Shown here: one piece after another, positions 15,635 through 24,923 of the stretch
Numbering within the stretch: the stretch's first letter is position 1
Layout: each line of letters begins with the position of its first letter
DNA from: Salinisphaeraceae bacterium
Lineage (GTDB): Bacteria > Pseudomonadota > Gammaproteobacteria > Nevskiales > Salinisphaeraceae
Assembly (NCBI GenBank): GCA_002683405.1
Contig: NYTH01000052.1
Span: 1-64,000, forward strand
Length of the DNA: 64,000 bases
Direction of reading: 5' to 3'
Notes under the pieces: model-generated
Seen by the model: the letters and a program-made list of their open reading frames with translations, nothing else
Database searches by the model: none
What the model was told of the DNA's origin: nothing
Made by a program: the position numbers and the translations under genes

Positions 15635-17969
15635 CGGCGTCGGACGGCGGTGCGGGCCAGGTGAAGGAGAAGGTCGTGCCGCGGCCGGGTTCGCTGTCCA
15701 CCTCGATCCGGCCGCCGTGCGATTCCACGATCCGCTCGCAGATCGCCAGGCCGATGCCCTGACCGTCGCGGCCGTCATCGGTATTGATGCGGTGGAACAG
15801 CTTGAACAGCTGCGAGTGCAATTCGGCCGGAATACCGATGCCGTTGTCGGTCACCGCAACACGCCAGAACGAACCCTGTCGGTCGGCGTCGAGGCGCACG
15901 CGGCAGTGCTCGTCGCCGCTGAACTTTATGGCGTTGCCCACGAGGTTCTGCAGCAGCAGATCGAATTCCAGCCGCACGCCGTAGAGCCGCGGCAGCGGGC
16001 CGGCCTGGATATCGGCCTGCTTCTCGGCAATTTCGGCATGCAGGTTCTGGCGCACCCGCGCCAGGCTGTCTTTTGCGGCAAACAGTTCCCGCTCGCCGTT
16101 GCGGCCCACGCGGGAGAGCGTGAGGATGCCGTCAATCATTTCGTGCATGTCGCCGGCAGCCCGGGCGATGAGGCCGAAGAAATCGCGGGCGCCCTCGGGT
16201 AGCTCGGCCTCGTGACGGCGGCGGATGATGCCGATGAAGCCGTTGATGGTGCGCAGCGGGGCCTTCAGGTCATGCGACACCACGTAAGCGAATTCCTGCA
16301 GCCGCTGGTTGCTGCGCTCCAGCTCGCCGGTGGCGCCGCGTAGCTCATCGGTGCGATCGAGCACGATGTCCTCGATGGTGCTCTGCCGCCCCATGAGCAT
16401 GATGAGGAAAACCCCCAGCAGCGCCGTGAACAGCAGGGCGCCCACCAGCAGGCCCCAAGCCTGCCAGGACCGGTTGGCGAGCAGGTGATTCTCGGACACG
16501 TACAGCCGCAACTGCAGGTTTCGGCCGGCCCAGTCGAAGCGATGCAGCGCCTCGAAGCCCACCGGCTCATCCGCGTCGTCGCGGCTGCCGGCGTAGACCA
16601 TGGGACTGGCGGGGTCGGTCACGTCGAGGATCTGGAATCGGACATCCCAGCGCGCCGCGGAGGACAGGGCCGCGTCCAGCGCCTGCTCGATTTCGAAGAT
16701 GGCCACCGCGAAGCCCAGCGGCTGCCGAGGATCCGTGGCCGACAGATAGGGACGCCCCTGCAGGCCGCTGTCGATGCGCTGGAACAGCAGCACGCTCGTG
16801 GCGGGCCGGACCGGCTGCACCAGCTGCAGGCCGCGAGTGGCCACGACCCGGTCGCTGGCCAGCGCATTGCGAAGCGCTTCGCGTCGCCGGCGCTCGCTGT
16901 TCACGTCCAGACCGGTCGCCTGCTGGTGCAGCGCCTGCGGCTGTATGTAGCGCACCACGACGGCGCGCTCGTCCACGCGATCGTCAATTGTCCAGACCTT
17001 GAAGGACGTATCTTCGCCGGCGCGGATGTGCGCTTCGAAGGCCGGCAGGTCGGCGACAGCCAGCAGCTCGTTGAACGCCAGCGCCGACACGGCCCGGTTT
17101 TTCTCCAGCAGCGGCAGCGTGAAATCGCGGAATTCCTGGCGCGTAACCTCGCGCGAGGACTCGAAATAGGCCTCGACCGGTACCAGCACGTTGGTGGCCG
17201 ATTCCAGCGCCATTTCCACCCGCTCCTGCAGTTCCGTGGCGCGCGAGTCGAACAGATGCGCCACGCGCGCCTGGTCCAGCCGGCTGACGACCAGAAAGAC
17301 GCACACGGACAGCATGAGCAGGGCCATCAGCGGTATGGAGATGAGCAGCTTGCGTGGCCACTGGTCGCGCGCCGGCCGCTGCAGCCAGAGCAGCGTCAGC
17401 GGCGTGGCAATGAGCACGCCGATGGAATCGCCGACCCACCAGGTCAGCGCGCTGTAGGGCAGACCATCGAGCTGGACAGTGCCGGTCAGGCCCAGCCAGG
17501 CGGCCGCACAGCCCGCGCTGATCAGACAGGCCAGCGGCCCGCCGATCAGCAGAAGCTGAGCCACCCGCCATTCCATCTTCAGCACGTCGAGCGAGCCGAT
17601 GCAGCGACGAATCAACACCGCGCCGATGAGCGCCTGGAGCGTGGCACCCAGCGCGATACCGCCCGGCGCCACGGCGCTGTCGAGCATCGACGCCTGGCTG
17701 GACCAGTCGGCATGAAGATCGAAATTGACGAGTAGTGAGCCGGTGAATACCGCCGGCCACAGGCGCAGGCCGCCCAGCAGCAGCGCCGCCAGCGCAATGC
17801 CGGCGGCCGGCCAGACGGGCGTGGCATAGCCGGGCGGTATGGCCAGCAGCAGCGACGCACGCCCCACGAGGGCATAGGCGAGCGTCAGCGCCGCCAGCCA
17901 GACCAGCAGGTTCATGCGGCGCGGCGCGGCTGGCCCGTTGCTGTTCAATTGGGAATTCGCTGTCGGCAT
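15627..17969 (-). CDS. MASE1-CHASE sensor histidine kinase
   Basis: A 780-residue membrane sensor kinase. Residues about 20-230 are a multi-helix MASE1-type sensor. A periplasmic CHASE domain (about 265-475) sits between membrane segments, with a further helix near 505. The HisKA domain has the phospho-acceptor His566 in YVVSHDLKAPLRTI. The HATPase domain has the N box (NLVGNAIKFS), DNGIGIP and GQGIGLAICERIVESHGG. The HisKA/HATPase pair resembles phytochrome-type kinases. No response regulator is adjacent, so its partner is unknown. Its C-terminus overlaps the convergent thiolase gene by 8 bp. A DUF4124 protein gene lies 111 nt upstream on the same strand. Confidence 0.92.
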   Translation of the reverse strand: MPTANSQLNSNGPAAPRRMNLLVWLAALTLAYALVGRASLLLAIPPGYATPVWPAAGIALAALLLGGLRLWPAVFTGSLLVNFDLHADWSSQASMLDSAVAPGGIALGATLQALIGAVLIRRCIGSLDVLKMEWRVAQLLLIGGPLACLISAGCAAAWLGLTGTVQLDGLPYSALTWWVGDSIGVLIATPLTLLWLQRPARDQWPRKLLISIPLMALLMLSVCVFLVVSRLDQARVAHLFDSRATELQERVEMALESATNVLVPVEAYFESSREVTRQEFRDFTLPLLEKNRAVSALAFNELLAVADLPAFEAHIRAGEDTSFKVWTIDDRVDERAVVVRYIQPQALHQQATGLDVNSERRRREALRNALASDRVVATRGLQLVQPVRPATSVLLFQRIDSGLQGRPYLSATDPRQPLGFAVAIFEIEQALDAALSSAARWDVRFQILDVTDPASPMVYAGSRDDADEPVGFEALHRFDWAGRNLQLRLYVSENHLLANRSWQAWGLLVGALLFTALLGVFLIMLMGRQSTIEDIVLDRTDELRGATGELERSNQRLQEFAYVVSHDLKAPLRTINGFIGIIRRRHEAELPEGARDFFGLIARAAGDMHEMIDGILTLSRVGRNGERELFAAKDSLARVRQNLHAEIAEKQADIQAGPLPRLYGVRLEFDLLLQNLVGNAIKFSGDEHCRVRLDADRQGSFWRVAVTDNGIGIPAELHSQLFKLFHRINTDDGRDGQGIGLAICERIVESHGGRIEVDSEPGRGTTFSFTWPAPPSDAVS

Positions 17970-18080
17970 GATCGGTCCCGGTGCACACCCGGGTTAACGG
18001 CCGAACCGCTCGATCATTAAACCCGCGGCCGCGGGCTGTCGCGCCTGTTCTGCCCGGGGCTGGGCGCGCCTTGAATGCCG

Positions 18081-18647
18081 TCAGCGGGACGGACGGTGGG
18101 CGCCGGAGACGCGCCCCTGGCGGTCGAAACGAATATGCCCCTGGCTGCGTTGGTTGCGGCGATACAGCCAGCGTTCCCCCGCGCGGCTTTTCCGGATCGT
18201 GCTGGGCGGCCCCCAGGCCTGGCGGGCTTCGCCGCGGGTCATGCCCGGGATGACCCGCTGCCCGCGAATGGCACGCTCGATGGCCCGCCGTCGCTCGACT
18301 CGGGCCTTGAGGTGGCGACCCGCGCGGGTGCGCGCCTTGACGCCGGCATTCACGCGCGCGGCGTGCCGCTCCGACAGGCCGTAGGTGCCGGGCGCCAGTC
18401 CGGCACCCTTCGTCGCCGGTCGGGGCTGGTGGGTCTGAATGTCGGTGGCTTTGCCCTGGCCGGGGCAGGGGGCGTCCTGGAACCGGCGTTCGCCGGTGTC
18501 GGTTTGGCACTCGTACACCTCGGCCGGCGCGGCGGTGGCCAGCGCCCACAGCATCAGCGCGAGGCTGGCGCAGAGGCGTAATTGGCGGGCTCGCGTGGGA
18601 GCAGGAGCACGGCGAAATACCCACCGCGCCGGGTCATTGTGGTGCAT
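18081..18647 (-). CDS. DUF4124 domain protein, exported
   Basis: About 188 residues: a basic N-terminus and signal peptide (LRLCASLALMLWALATAAPA), then a DUF4124 domain (EVYECQTDTGERRFQDAPC), a basic Arg/Lys-rich middle, and a C-terminal BamE/SmpA-like motif (IPGMTRGEARQAWGPPSTI). This combination is common in periplasmic or envelope proteins of gammaproteobacteria whose function is not defined. ATG at 18647 is preferred to the TTG at 18668. The protein is very basic, which may reflect binding to an acidic polymer. Confidence 0.75.
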   Translation of the reverse strand: MHHNDPARWVFRRAPAPTRARQLRLCASLALMLWALATAAPAEVYECQTDTGERRFQDAPCPGQGKATDIQTHQPRPATKGAGLAPGTYGLSERHAARVNAGVKARTRAGRHLKARVERRRAIERAIRGQRVIPGMTRGEARQAWGPPSTIRKSRAGERWLYRRNQRSQGHIRFDRQGRVSGAHRPSR

Positions 18648-18848
18648 GGCATGGTCCGGGTCTCTCAAGTCGCCCCTGCATTACGCCCAATTCCGTGGGG
18701 GCAGTTCAAACGGCCCCGCCGAAATCGCGCCCTGATCTGGCGCCCAAGTCAATGGACTGGCAGTGATTTGCCGCTGGTCGGACTGTGGACCTGCGGCGTC
18801 ATTCGGAGCGCGGCAAGCGCCATGGGTCTGGACGTTCGACCGGCCCGC

Positions 18849-19832
18849 TCAACCCTTGCGGCGTTTCTTGGCCTCGTACATCTGCTGGTCGGCGCGGCCG
18901 AGCAGGTCGTCTGCATCAACCGGGTCACCCGGTGTCCAGGTGACCACGCCGACGCTGGCCCCGCCAAAGCGGAGGGTTCGACCCTCGTACTCGAACTCGG
19001 GGCTTACCTTGTTGCTCAGCCGCTGCTCGAGCTGATCGCCTTCGCCGCCGGGCGAGAGCACCACGAATTCGTCGCCGCCGAAGCGGGCCACCAGGTCGCT
19101 GCGGCGCACGGCGCGCAGCAGCTGCTCGCTGACGTGGATCAGCAGCCGGTCGCCAGCATCATGGCCGAACTCGTCGTTGACCTGCTTGAAACCGTCCAGA
19201 TCGATGAAGGCAATCTGCACGGTCTGGCTGTTCCGATCGGCCTGCTGCAGCGTGCGGGCCAGTTCGTCCTCCAGCGCGTGCCGGTTGGCCACGCCCGTCA
19301 GCGCGTCGGTCATGGCGCGGCTCATCAGTTCGGAATTGGACTGGCGCAGGTTGGCCAGCAGCTGCTCGCGTTCGATCTGGTGCGCGATGAGCTGGGCGAA
19401 CATGTTGAGCACGCTCAGCGCGCCCGGCGGCAGCGGTCGGCTGTCGGTGCTGGCGCCGCAGAGCGTGCCGTAAAGCGCGCCGTTGAGCCGACGCACGGGC
19501 TGGCTTACATAGGTCTTGATGCCCAGTTCGCGGGCGGCTGCGGAGTCGCCCCAGCAGGTGGATACGTCATCGGTATAGGGCCGGTTTTCGTCCATGGCGC
19601 GCTTGCACAGCGTGTCGTGCCACGGCACGGCGAGGCCTTCGGGAATCTGCATATCGCTGTCGTTGTTCGAGAACAGGATGTGCTGCAGCCCGTTCACCTC
19701 GTCGACCATGGTCAGATAGGTCGACTCCAGGCCGGTGAGGTTGTTGAGCAGGGAAAGCAGCGGCCGCGTCAGGCTTTCCAGGCTATCGGCCTTGCTGGTC
19801 GAGTCGGCCAGTTGCGTAAGCGCGTTGTCCAT
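18849..19832 (-). CDS. GAF-GGDEF diguanylate cyclase
   Basis: A 327-residue cytosolic protein. A GAF domain (about 15-165) precedes a GGDEF domain (about 170-325) with the intact active site RFGGDEF and an upstream RRSD, five residues before it, that matches the RxxD product-inhibition I-site. It should therefore make c-di-GMP and be feedback-inhibited. No membrane segment is present, so the GAF domain probably senses a small cytosolic ligand or redox state. It is monocistronic; the 180 nt upstream of the DUF4124 gene show nothing else. Confidence 0.93.
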   Translation of the reverse strand: MDNALTQLADSTSKADSLESLTRPLLSLLNNLTGLESTYLTMVDEVNGLQHILFSNNDSDMQIPEGLAVPWHDTLCKRAMDENRPYTDDVSTCWGDSAAARELGIKTYVSQPVRRLNGALYGTLCGASTDSRPLPPGALSVLNMFAQLIAHQIEREQLLANLRQSNSELMSRAMTDALTGVANRHALEDELARTLQQADRNSQTVQIAFIDLDGFKQVNDEFGHDAGDRLLIHVSEQLLRAVRRSDLVARFGGDEFVVLSPGGEGDQLEQRLSNKVSPEFEYEGRTLRFGGASVGVVTWTPGDPVDADDLLGRADQQMYEAKKRRKG

Positions 19833-19965
19833 GAAACAGGCGTGTGCCGTTGATCCGGATTCCTGCCGGCGTATCTAAACGCGTTCGTCCGGCATTTTCC
19901 AGCTTGCGCCGGGACAGAGCCGCCGGGCGGGCTGTCTGCCCGGGAACCGGCGGCGGGCGGGTCGA

Positions 19966-20247
19966 TCAGTCGCTGCGGCTGGTCACTTCGAGCAGGTGGT
20001 AGCCGAACTGGGTCTTGACCGGCCCCTGGACGGTGCCAACATCGGCCGAGAACACGACCTGGTCGAATTCCGGAACCATCTGGCCAGGGCCGAACTCGCC
20101 CAGTTCGCCGCCGTTGCGGCCGGAGGGGCAGGGGGAATGGTTTCGGGCGAGTTCGCCGAAGTCGGCGCCGTTCTCGATGTCCTGCTTGAGGTTGAGACAG
20201 TTCTGTTCGTCTTCAACAAGAATATGCCGGGCGGATGCTTTAGCCAT
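19966..20247 (-). CDS. ppiC: Parvulin-type peptidyl-prolyl isomerase PpiC
   Basis: A 93-residue single-domain parvulin: ARHILVEDEQ at the N-terminus, CPSGRNGGELGEFGPGQMVPEFD in two consecutive conserved blocks, and a C-terminal VKTQFGYHLLEV. The length matches E. coli PpiC. There is no signal peptide, so it acts in the cytosol on Xaa-Pro bonds. It is on the minus strand and divergent from the region upstream of the 2-hydroxyacid dehydrogenase. Confidence 0.95.
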   Translation of the reverse strand: MAKASARHILVEDEQNCLNLKQDIENGADFGELARNHSPCPSGRNGGELGEFGPGQMVPEFDQVVFSADVGTVQGPVKTQFGYHLLEVTSRSD

Positions 20248-20642
20248 GCGGGAGAAGTCCTGTGTGTTTGATCGGGCAGACGAACCTTAGTCGCAATTCC
20301 CGAACGGGGCAAAGCGCAGCCGGCCGGCCCGACCCCGTACGCCGGCCGATTGTGGTTGCGTCGGGACTGGCCGAGCCCGCATATTGCATGAGGACGATCG
20401 TCGCTCGCTCGTAAGGAGCTGAAACGAATGGGTGATAAGCTGATTTTCAAGCCATTTTCTTCGGTACAGGGTGGTTATCGCGCCAATCTATCGCGGCGCC
20501 TTGCGTTTCTCGCGGCGTATCGCTTGGCTTTCGCTAAAACCCTAGCTACGGCTAGGGTTTACGCTCCAAGCCGGCGCGCCACTTGCTGCGAAATCGCAAA
20601 TCGCTCGCGATCCCCACGCAACATCCGGGCGAGGCTGCCAGC
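20248..20642. other. Intergenic region with a possible leader ORF and a strong hairpin
   Basis: The gap between ppiC (minus) and the dehydrogenase (plus) contains an excellent Shine-Dalgarno (TAAGGAGCTGAAACGA) before an ATG at 20428. It opens a 72-codon frame, MGDKLIFKPFSSVQGG..., with no recognised family. Within that frame lies a perfect 10-bp hairpin (20537-20560). The ORF runs to 20646, overlapping the dehydrogenase start. It could be a small gene, a leader peptide or a degraded 5' end; the evidence does not decide. Confidence 0.35.
20537..20560. terminator. Perfect 10-bp hairpin, possible bidirectional terminator
   Basis: AAACCCTAGC and GCTAGGGTTT pair around a TACG tetraloop. The A-rich 5' side and T-rich 3' side make it terminator-like in both directions. 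It lies 83 nt upstream of the dehydrogenase start, so it could also act as an attenuator there. Confidence 0.5.
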
Positions 20643-21767
20643 ATGAACACGAAGCCCCTCGCGCTGACTGCCGGCGCACTCATGGCCCTGACCCTGGCTG
20701 CGCTGCCCGGTCACGCCCAGCCGTCCTTCCCCGACTATGACCCCGACCAGTTGGTGCGGGATTTCGGTCTCTCCGAAGCCGATCAGCCGGTGCGCGAGCA
20801 GGCCGACTGGGGCAAGCCGAACCTGGTTCTGGTAGCGGACGCCAGCCCGGCGCGGCTGGCCTGGCTGCAGTCGGTGGCCCCCGGTGTGCAGCTGCGCGCC
20901 TACGAGGGGTTCGATCTTGCCGCTGACGGGGACCAGGTCGATGCCGTTCTGGGCGTCTGCAGCGCGCCGGTGCTCGATCTGGCCCAGCTGCGCTGGATAC
21001 AGATATACACCGCCGGCGCGGAGAAGTGCCTGCGGTTGCCGGCCTTCGATGAACGCCGGCCGCTGCTGACCAACATGCAGCGTATCTCTGCGCCCGTCAT
21101 TGCCGAGCACGCCGTCAGCCTCATGCTGGCGCTGTCGCGCCAGCTTCCGGCCTTTCTGGATCAGCAGCGCGATCGGAACTGGTCCCGCAGCACGCCGCCC
21201 GTTGCGAAAATGCGGGTGGTGCACGGCAAGACGCTGCTGGTGGTGGGTCTGGGCGGCATCGGCACCCAGACGGCCCGCCGCGCCCACGCGCTGGGCATGC
21301 GCGTGACCGCCACGCGGGACAACAGTCGCGAGGGGCCGGCATTCGTCAGTGAAGTGGGCCTGCCCGACGATCTGCCGCGGCTGCTGGGTGAGGCGGATAT
21401 CGTGCTGAATTCGCTGCCCCTCACGCCCGACACGAAAGACCTTTTCGACGCCGCCGCGTTCGGGCAGATGAAGCGGGGCGCGCTGTTCGTGAACGTGGGC
21501 CGTGGCGGCACGGTCGTTACCGAGGACCTGCGCGCCGCGCTCGAAAGCGGCCGGCTGGGCGGGGCGGGGCTGGACGTGACCGACCCGGAACCCCTGCCGG
21601 CGGATCACCCGTTGTGGCAGGCCCCCAATCTGATCATCACGCCGCACGTGGCCTGGAGTACCGACCTGGATCGCGAGGCCCGCTGGCAGGTGGTGCGCGA
21701 GAATCTGCGCCGCTACGTCAACGGCGGAAAAATGCTGTCGGTGGTTGATCCGGACGAGGGCTATTGA
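20643..21767 (+). CDS. D-2-hydroxyacid dehydrogenase family protein with signal peptide
   Basis: A 374-residue protein. Residues 1-25 look like a Sec signal peptide (ALTAGALMALTLAALPGHAQ). The mature part is a D-2-hydroxyacid dehydrogenase: Rossmann motif VVGLGGIGTQTARRA, catalytic Arg in VNVGRGG, Glu in DPEPLP, His in TPHVAW. Such enzymes reduce 2-keto acids with NAD(P)H, normally in the cytosol; export to the periplasm, where NAD(P)H is scarce, would be unusual. The ATG at 20643 gives the signal peptide, and no internal start would both remove it and keep the fold's N-terminal strand well placed. It could be a secreted enzyme, or the signal may be a false positive. Confidence 0.85.
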   Translation: MNTKPLALTAGALMALTLAALPGHAQPSFPDYDPDQLVRDFGLSEADQPVREQADWGKPNLVLVADASPARLAWLQSVAPGVQLRAYEGFDLAADGDQVDAVLGVCSAPVLDLAQLRWIQIYTAGAEKCLRLPAFDERRPLLTNMQRISAPVIAEHAVSLMLALSRQLPAFLDQQRDRNWSRSTPPVAKMRVVHGKTLLVVGLGGIGTQTARRAHALGMRVTATRDNSREGPAFVSEVGLPDDLPRLLGEADIVLNSLPLTPDTKDLFDAAAFGQMKRGALFVNVGRGGTVVTEDLRAALESGRLGGAGLDVTDPEPLPADHPLWQAPNLIITPHVAWSTDLDREARWQVVRENLRRYVNGGKMLSVVDPDEGY

Positions 21768-21789
21768 CCCGTCGGTGCGCGGTGCCTGC

Positions 21790-22374
21790 TCACCGGTTGC
21801 TGCGCCAGGTGGCGTGGTTGTCCCAGAAGGCCACGCTGGCCTGATAGGCCTCGCGATCCAGCGGCACACCCGAGCCGCCTTCTTCCACGCCCAGCGCATT
21901 GCGCAGCATGGTGATCGGCGCTAGCGGTGTCTCCTGCGGCTCGGCCGTACCCAGACAGCCTACCACGCCCCAGTCGGCGTCGATGGGGTCGCCTTCCTTG
22001 TGCATCTGCTCGCGGTCGTAAACGATCACCAGCAGATAGCGCGCTATGGGCGGCGCGTGTTCGCCCTCGAGCCCCTCGAACCAGCGGGTGAGCACCGGCA
22101 GCTCGGCGGGCACGCGGGCCTGGTAGGCCGAGCGCAGCAGATGCCGGTTGCCCCGCGTGATGGGCACCGCCATCAGGCGCGTGTCGGTCCAGTTTTCGAA
22201 GACCAGCAGTTTGCAAAAGGGGGCGTAACCGTCGAGCACGTCCAGCGGCTCGTGCTGGTTGATCCACTGCTCGAAGGCCTCCGGGTCGGTGCCCTGGAGC
22301 TTGTCGAGCCGGTCTGGGCCGGGAAAAAGTCGTTGCCGGGCGAAACGGCTCAGGACGATGCGCGAGTCTTGCAT
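21790..22374 (-). CDS. DUF3228 family protein
   Basis: A 194-residue soluble protein. It matches the pattern I recall for DUF3228: an N-terminal FPGPDRLDKLQGTDPEAFEQW, HEPLDVLDGYAPFCKLLVFEN, and a central PVLTRWFEGLEGEHAPPIARYL. The function is unknown. It is convergent with the dehydrogenase gene (22 nt apart) and divergent from the transporter gene. Confidence 0.7.
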   Translation of the reverse strand: MQDSRIVLSRFARQRLFPGPDRLDKLQGTDPEAFEQWINQHEPLDVLDGYAPFCKLLVFENWTDTRLMAVPITRGNRHLLRSAYQARVPAELPVLTRWFEGLEGEHAPPIARYLLVIVYDREQMHKEGDPIDADWGVVGCLGTAEPQETPLAPITMLRNALGVEEGGSGVPLDREAYQASVAFWDNHATWRSNR

Positions 22375-22627
22375 GCGGGTGGCGGGTGTGAAATGACGCT
22401 GCGCAAGGTATCAGAGGTAGTCGGCGGCCTCCGTACAAACCCGGCTACCCGTGGGCGCCACCCTGCCATAGTACTGCTAAGAGGGGCCGACCCCGGCCAT
22501 TTCGGGCCGCCGGCAATGACCGATACACTCGCCGACCGTCCCGAGCCTCGCCAGGCGGACCGCAGCGTGACTGCTCGGCGCGTAGCGCAGCGGCGCGGCT
22601 GGGCCATCTGAAGTTTCCCGGAGTCTC

Positions 22628-23929
22628 ATGAAGACCGACCTGCTGCCCCGATTGCTCAAGCTCGAACGCAGTGAACTCGCGCCGGTGCTCTGGGCCTTCA
22701 GCTATTTCTTCTGCCTGCTGTGCGGCTACTACATCGTGCGGCCGCTGCGCGACGAAATGGGTATCCAGGGCGGCGTGGACGCGCTGGCCTGGGTGTTCAC
22801 CGCCACCTTCGTGCTCATGCTGCTGATCGTGCCGCTCTTCGGCTGGGCGGTCGGCCGGTTTTCCCGCCCGGTACTCGTGACCGTGAGCTACGGGGTATTC
22901 ATTGCCCAGATGCTCGTTTTCTTCGGGATCATGCAGGCCGGGCTGGCGCCGGAATGGACGGCGCGCGCGTTCTTCGTGTGGGTAAGCGTGTTCAACCTGT
23001 TCGTGGTGTCGCTGTTCTGGTCGGTCATGAACGACGTGTTTTCGCAGGATCAGGCGCTGCGGCTGTTCGGGCTCATTGCGGCGGGCGGCAGCCTGGGCGC
23101 CATCGCCGGGCCGGGTCTGACGGCGCTGCTCGCCAGCCGCCTGGGGCCGGTGAACCTGCTGCCGCTGTCGGCGCTTCTGCTGGCGCTGGCGCTGCTCTGC
23201 GCGCACGGCGTGCTGCGCTACAGGCCGCAGAACATGGCCGCGCCGGCGTCGTCCGCAGCGCTGCGGGCCGGTCTGTGGGCCGGCGCTACGCGGGTATTGC
23301 GGTCGCCCTACCTGCTAGGAATCTGCGTGTTCATCCTGTTCTATTCGGGGCTGTCGACCTTTCTGTATTTCCAGCAGGCGCGCATTGTGGAGTCCGCATT
23401 TTCGGACAGCGCCAGCCGCACCCGGGTGTTCGCGCTGATGGATCTGGCCACGAACGTGCTGACGCTCGGGCTGCAGTTCTTTGCAACGGCGCGGCTGGTG
23501 GCCTGGCTGGGTCTGCCGGCGGTGCTGGCCATGATTCCCCTCGCGGTTGCGGCCGGGTTCGGCGCGCTGGGCCTGGTACCCACGCTGATCGTGCTCGTGG
23601 GCTTCCAGGTCGTGCGTCGGGCCGGGAATTACGCCCTGACCAAGCCTGCCCGCGAGATGCTTTTTTCGGTGCTCTCGCCCGAAGACAAGTACAAGTCCAA
23701 GAATTTTATCGATACGGTGGTGTATCGCGGCGGCGATGCCGCCAGCGGCTGGGTTTACACTGGGCTCGCCGCGGCCGGCCTGGGTTTGTCCGCCATTGCC
23801 TTTGCGGCCGTGCCGCTGGCGCTGATGTGGGCCCTGCTGGGTATTGCCCTGGGGCGCGCCCGTCAGCGTCGGGCAGAGGAAAGCATTACAAACGGGCGCC
23901 AGTCGCCCCACGCGCAGACAGGAGTCTGA
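22628..23929 (+). CDS. NTP/NDP exchange-type transporter (MFS-like)
   Basis: A 433-residue polytopic membrane protein with about 12 hydrophobic segments and the family hallmark YYIVRPLRDEMG near residue 35. It also has SVMNDVFSQDQALRLFGLIAAGGS and RRAGNYALTKPAREMLFSVL in the second half. These features place it with the AAA-family-related transporters often labelled NTP/NDP exchanger or MFS. In free-living bacteria the substrate is undefined, so nucleotide exchange should not be assumed. It is followed after 2 nt by the Tat aldo/keto reductase gene and is likely co-transcribed with it. Confidence 0.85.
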   Translation: MKTDLLPRLLKLERSELAPVLWAFSYFFCLLCGYYIVRPLRDEMGIQGGVDALAWVFTATFVLMLLIVPLFGWAVGRFSRPVLVTVSYGVFIAQMLVFFGIMQAGLAPEWTARAFFVWVSVFNLFVVSLFWSVMNDVFSQDQALRLFGLIAAGGSLGAIAGPGLTALLASRLGPVNLLPLSALLLALALLCAHGVLRYRPQNMAAPASSAALRAGLWAGATRVLRSPYLLGICVFILFYSGLSTFLYFQQARIVESAFSDSASRTRVFALMDLATNVLTLGLQFFATARLVAWLGLPAVLAMIPLAVAAGFGALGLVPTLIVLVGFQVVRRAGNYALTKPAREMLFSVLSPEDKYKSKNFIDTVVYRGGDAASGWVYTGLAAAGLGLSAIAFAAVPLALMWALLGIALGRARQRRAEESITNGRQSPHAQTGV

Positions 23930-23931
23930 AC

Positions 23932-24882
23932 ATGAGTATCGGCAGGAAAACGGATTTCACGCGACGGAATGTTTTGACGGCCGGCCTGGTCGGTGCGGGC
24001 TGGGCACTCACGCCCACCCTGTTGCGGGCCGCCGCGGCCCGGATGCCCGAGAACCCGAGGCAGGCCATGCGCCGCCGCGTGATTCCGGGCACGGATGAGC
24101 AGCTGCCCGTGGTCGGCATGGGCTCGTCGGGTTCGTTCGAATCGGTGCGCTCGTCCAGCGCCGAGGCGCTGAAGGAGGTCATGCGCGAGTTCGTGCGGCT
24201 GGGCGGCGAATTGCTGGATACTTCGCCGACCTACGGCAACGCCGAGACCAATATCGCCGAGATGGCGAAGGCGCTCGGGCTGCGCGATCAGCTTTTCATG
24301 GCCACCAAGGTCAATGCGCCAGGCGCGCAGGCCGGCAAGCAGCAGATGGCGCGCTCGCGGGAACTGCTGGATCCGATCGACCTGATGCAGGTGCACAATC
24401 TGGTCGAACTGGAAGCGCAGTGGCCGACGCTCAAGGCCATGCAGGCCGACGGCGCCGTGCGCTACATCGGTTTTACGCACTACCAGACCGACGCTTTTGA
24501 TCATTTGGCCCGGCACATGCAGGAGAAGGCGCCGGATTTCGTGCAGCTCAACTATTCGATCATGACGCCCGAGGCCGAAAAACGCCTGCTGCTGCTCGCC
24601 CAGGACCAGGGCATCGCGGTCCTGGCCAACCGCAACTTCAACGACGGCCAATTCTTCAGCCAGGTCAAGGACCAGCCGCTGCCTGATTACGCCGCCGAGA
24701 TCGATTGCCACTCCTGGGCCCAGTTCGCGCTCAAGTACGTGCTGGGGCATCCGGCCGTGACGGGCGTGATTCCGGCCACCAGCAAGCCCAAGCACCTGCG
24801 CGACAACATGCAGGCCGGCTACGGCGCGCTGCCGGACGCCGACTTGCGCAAGCGCATGCGCAAGACGCTGGCGTCCCTCTGA
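23932..24882 (+). CDS. Tat-exported aldo/keto reductase
   Basis: A 316-residue protein with a twin-arginine signal (FTRRNVLTAGLVGAG, residues about 9-35) followed by an aldo/keto reductase barrel: DTSPTYGNAE with the Asp and Tyr, MATKVNA with the Lys, LMQVHNL with the His, and IPATSKPKHLRDN for the cofactor phosphate. Tat export implies folding with bound cofactor in the cytosol before transport. The ATG at 23932 follows GGAGTCTGAAC. It lies between the transporter and a porin gene, then cytochrome b561, suggesting a periplasmic redox or solute-processing cluster. Confidence 0.9.
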   Translation: MSIGRKTDFTRRNVLTAGLVGAGWALTPTLLRAAAARMPENPRQAMRRRVIPGTDEQLPVVGMGSSGSFESVRSSSAEALKEVMREFVRLGGELLDTSPTYGNAETNIAEMAKALGLRDQLFMATKVNAPGAQAGKQQMARSRELLDPIDLMQVHNLVELEAQWPTLKAMQADGAVRYIGFTHYQTDAFDHLARHMQEKAPDFVQLNYSIMTPEAEKRLLLLAQDQGIAVLANRNFNDGQFFSQVKDQPLPDYAAEIDCHSWAQFALKYVLGHPAVTGVIPATSKPKHLRDNMQAGYGALPDADLRKRMRKTLASL

Positions 24883-24923
24883 CCGGTCGCCCAGCCCGCC
24901 ACCCGCCATCATCAAGGGAGTCT

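Noticed and set aside
22628-23929. Obligate-intracellular-type ATP/ADP translocase
   Set aside because: The family is also common in free-living gammaproteobacteria with unknown substrates; the rest of the window shows a free-living metabolism.
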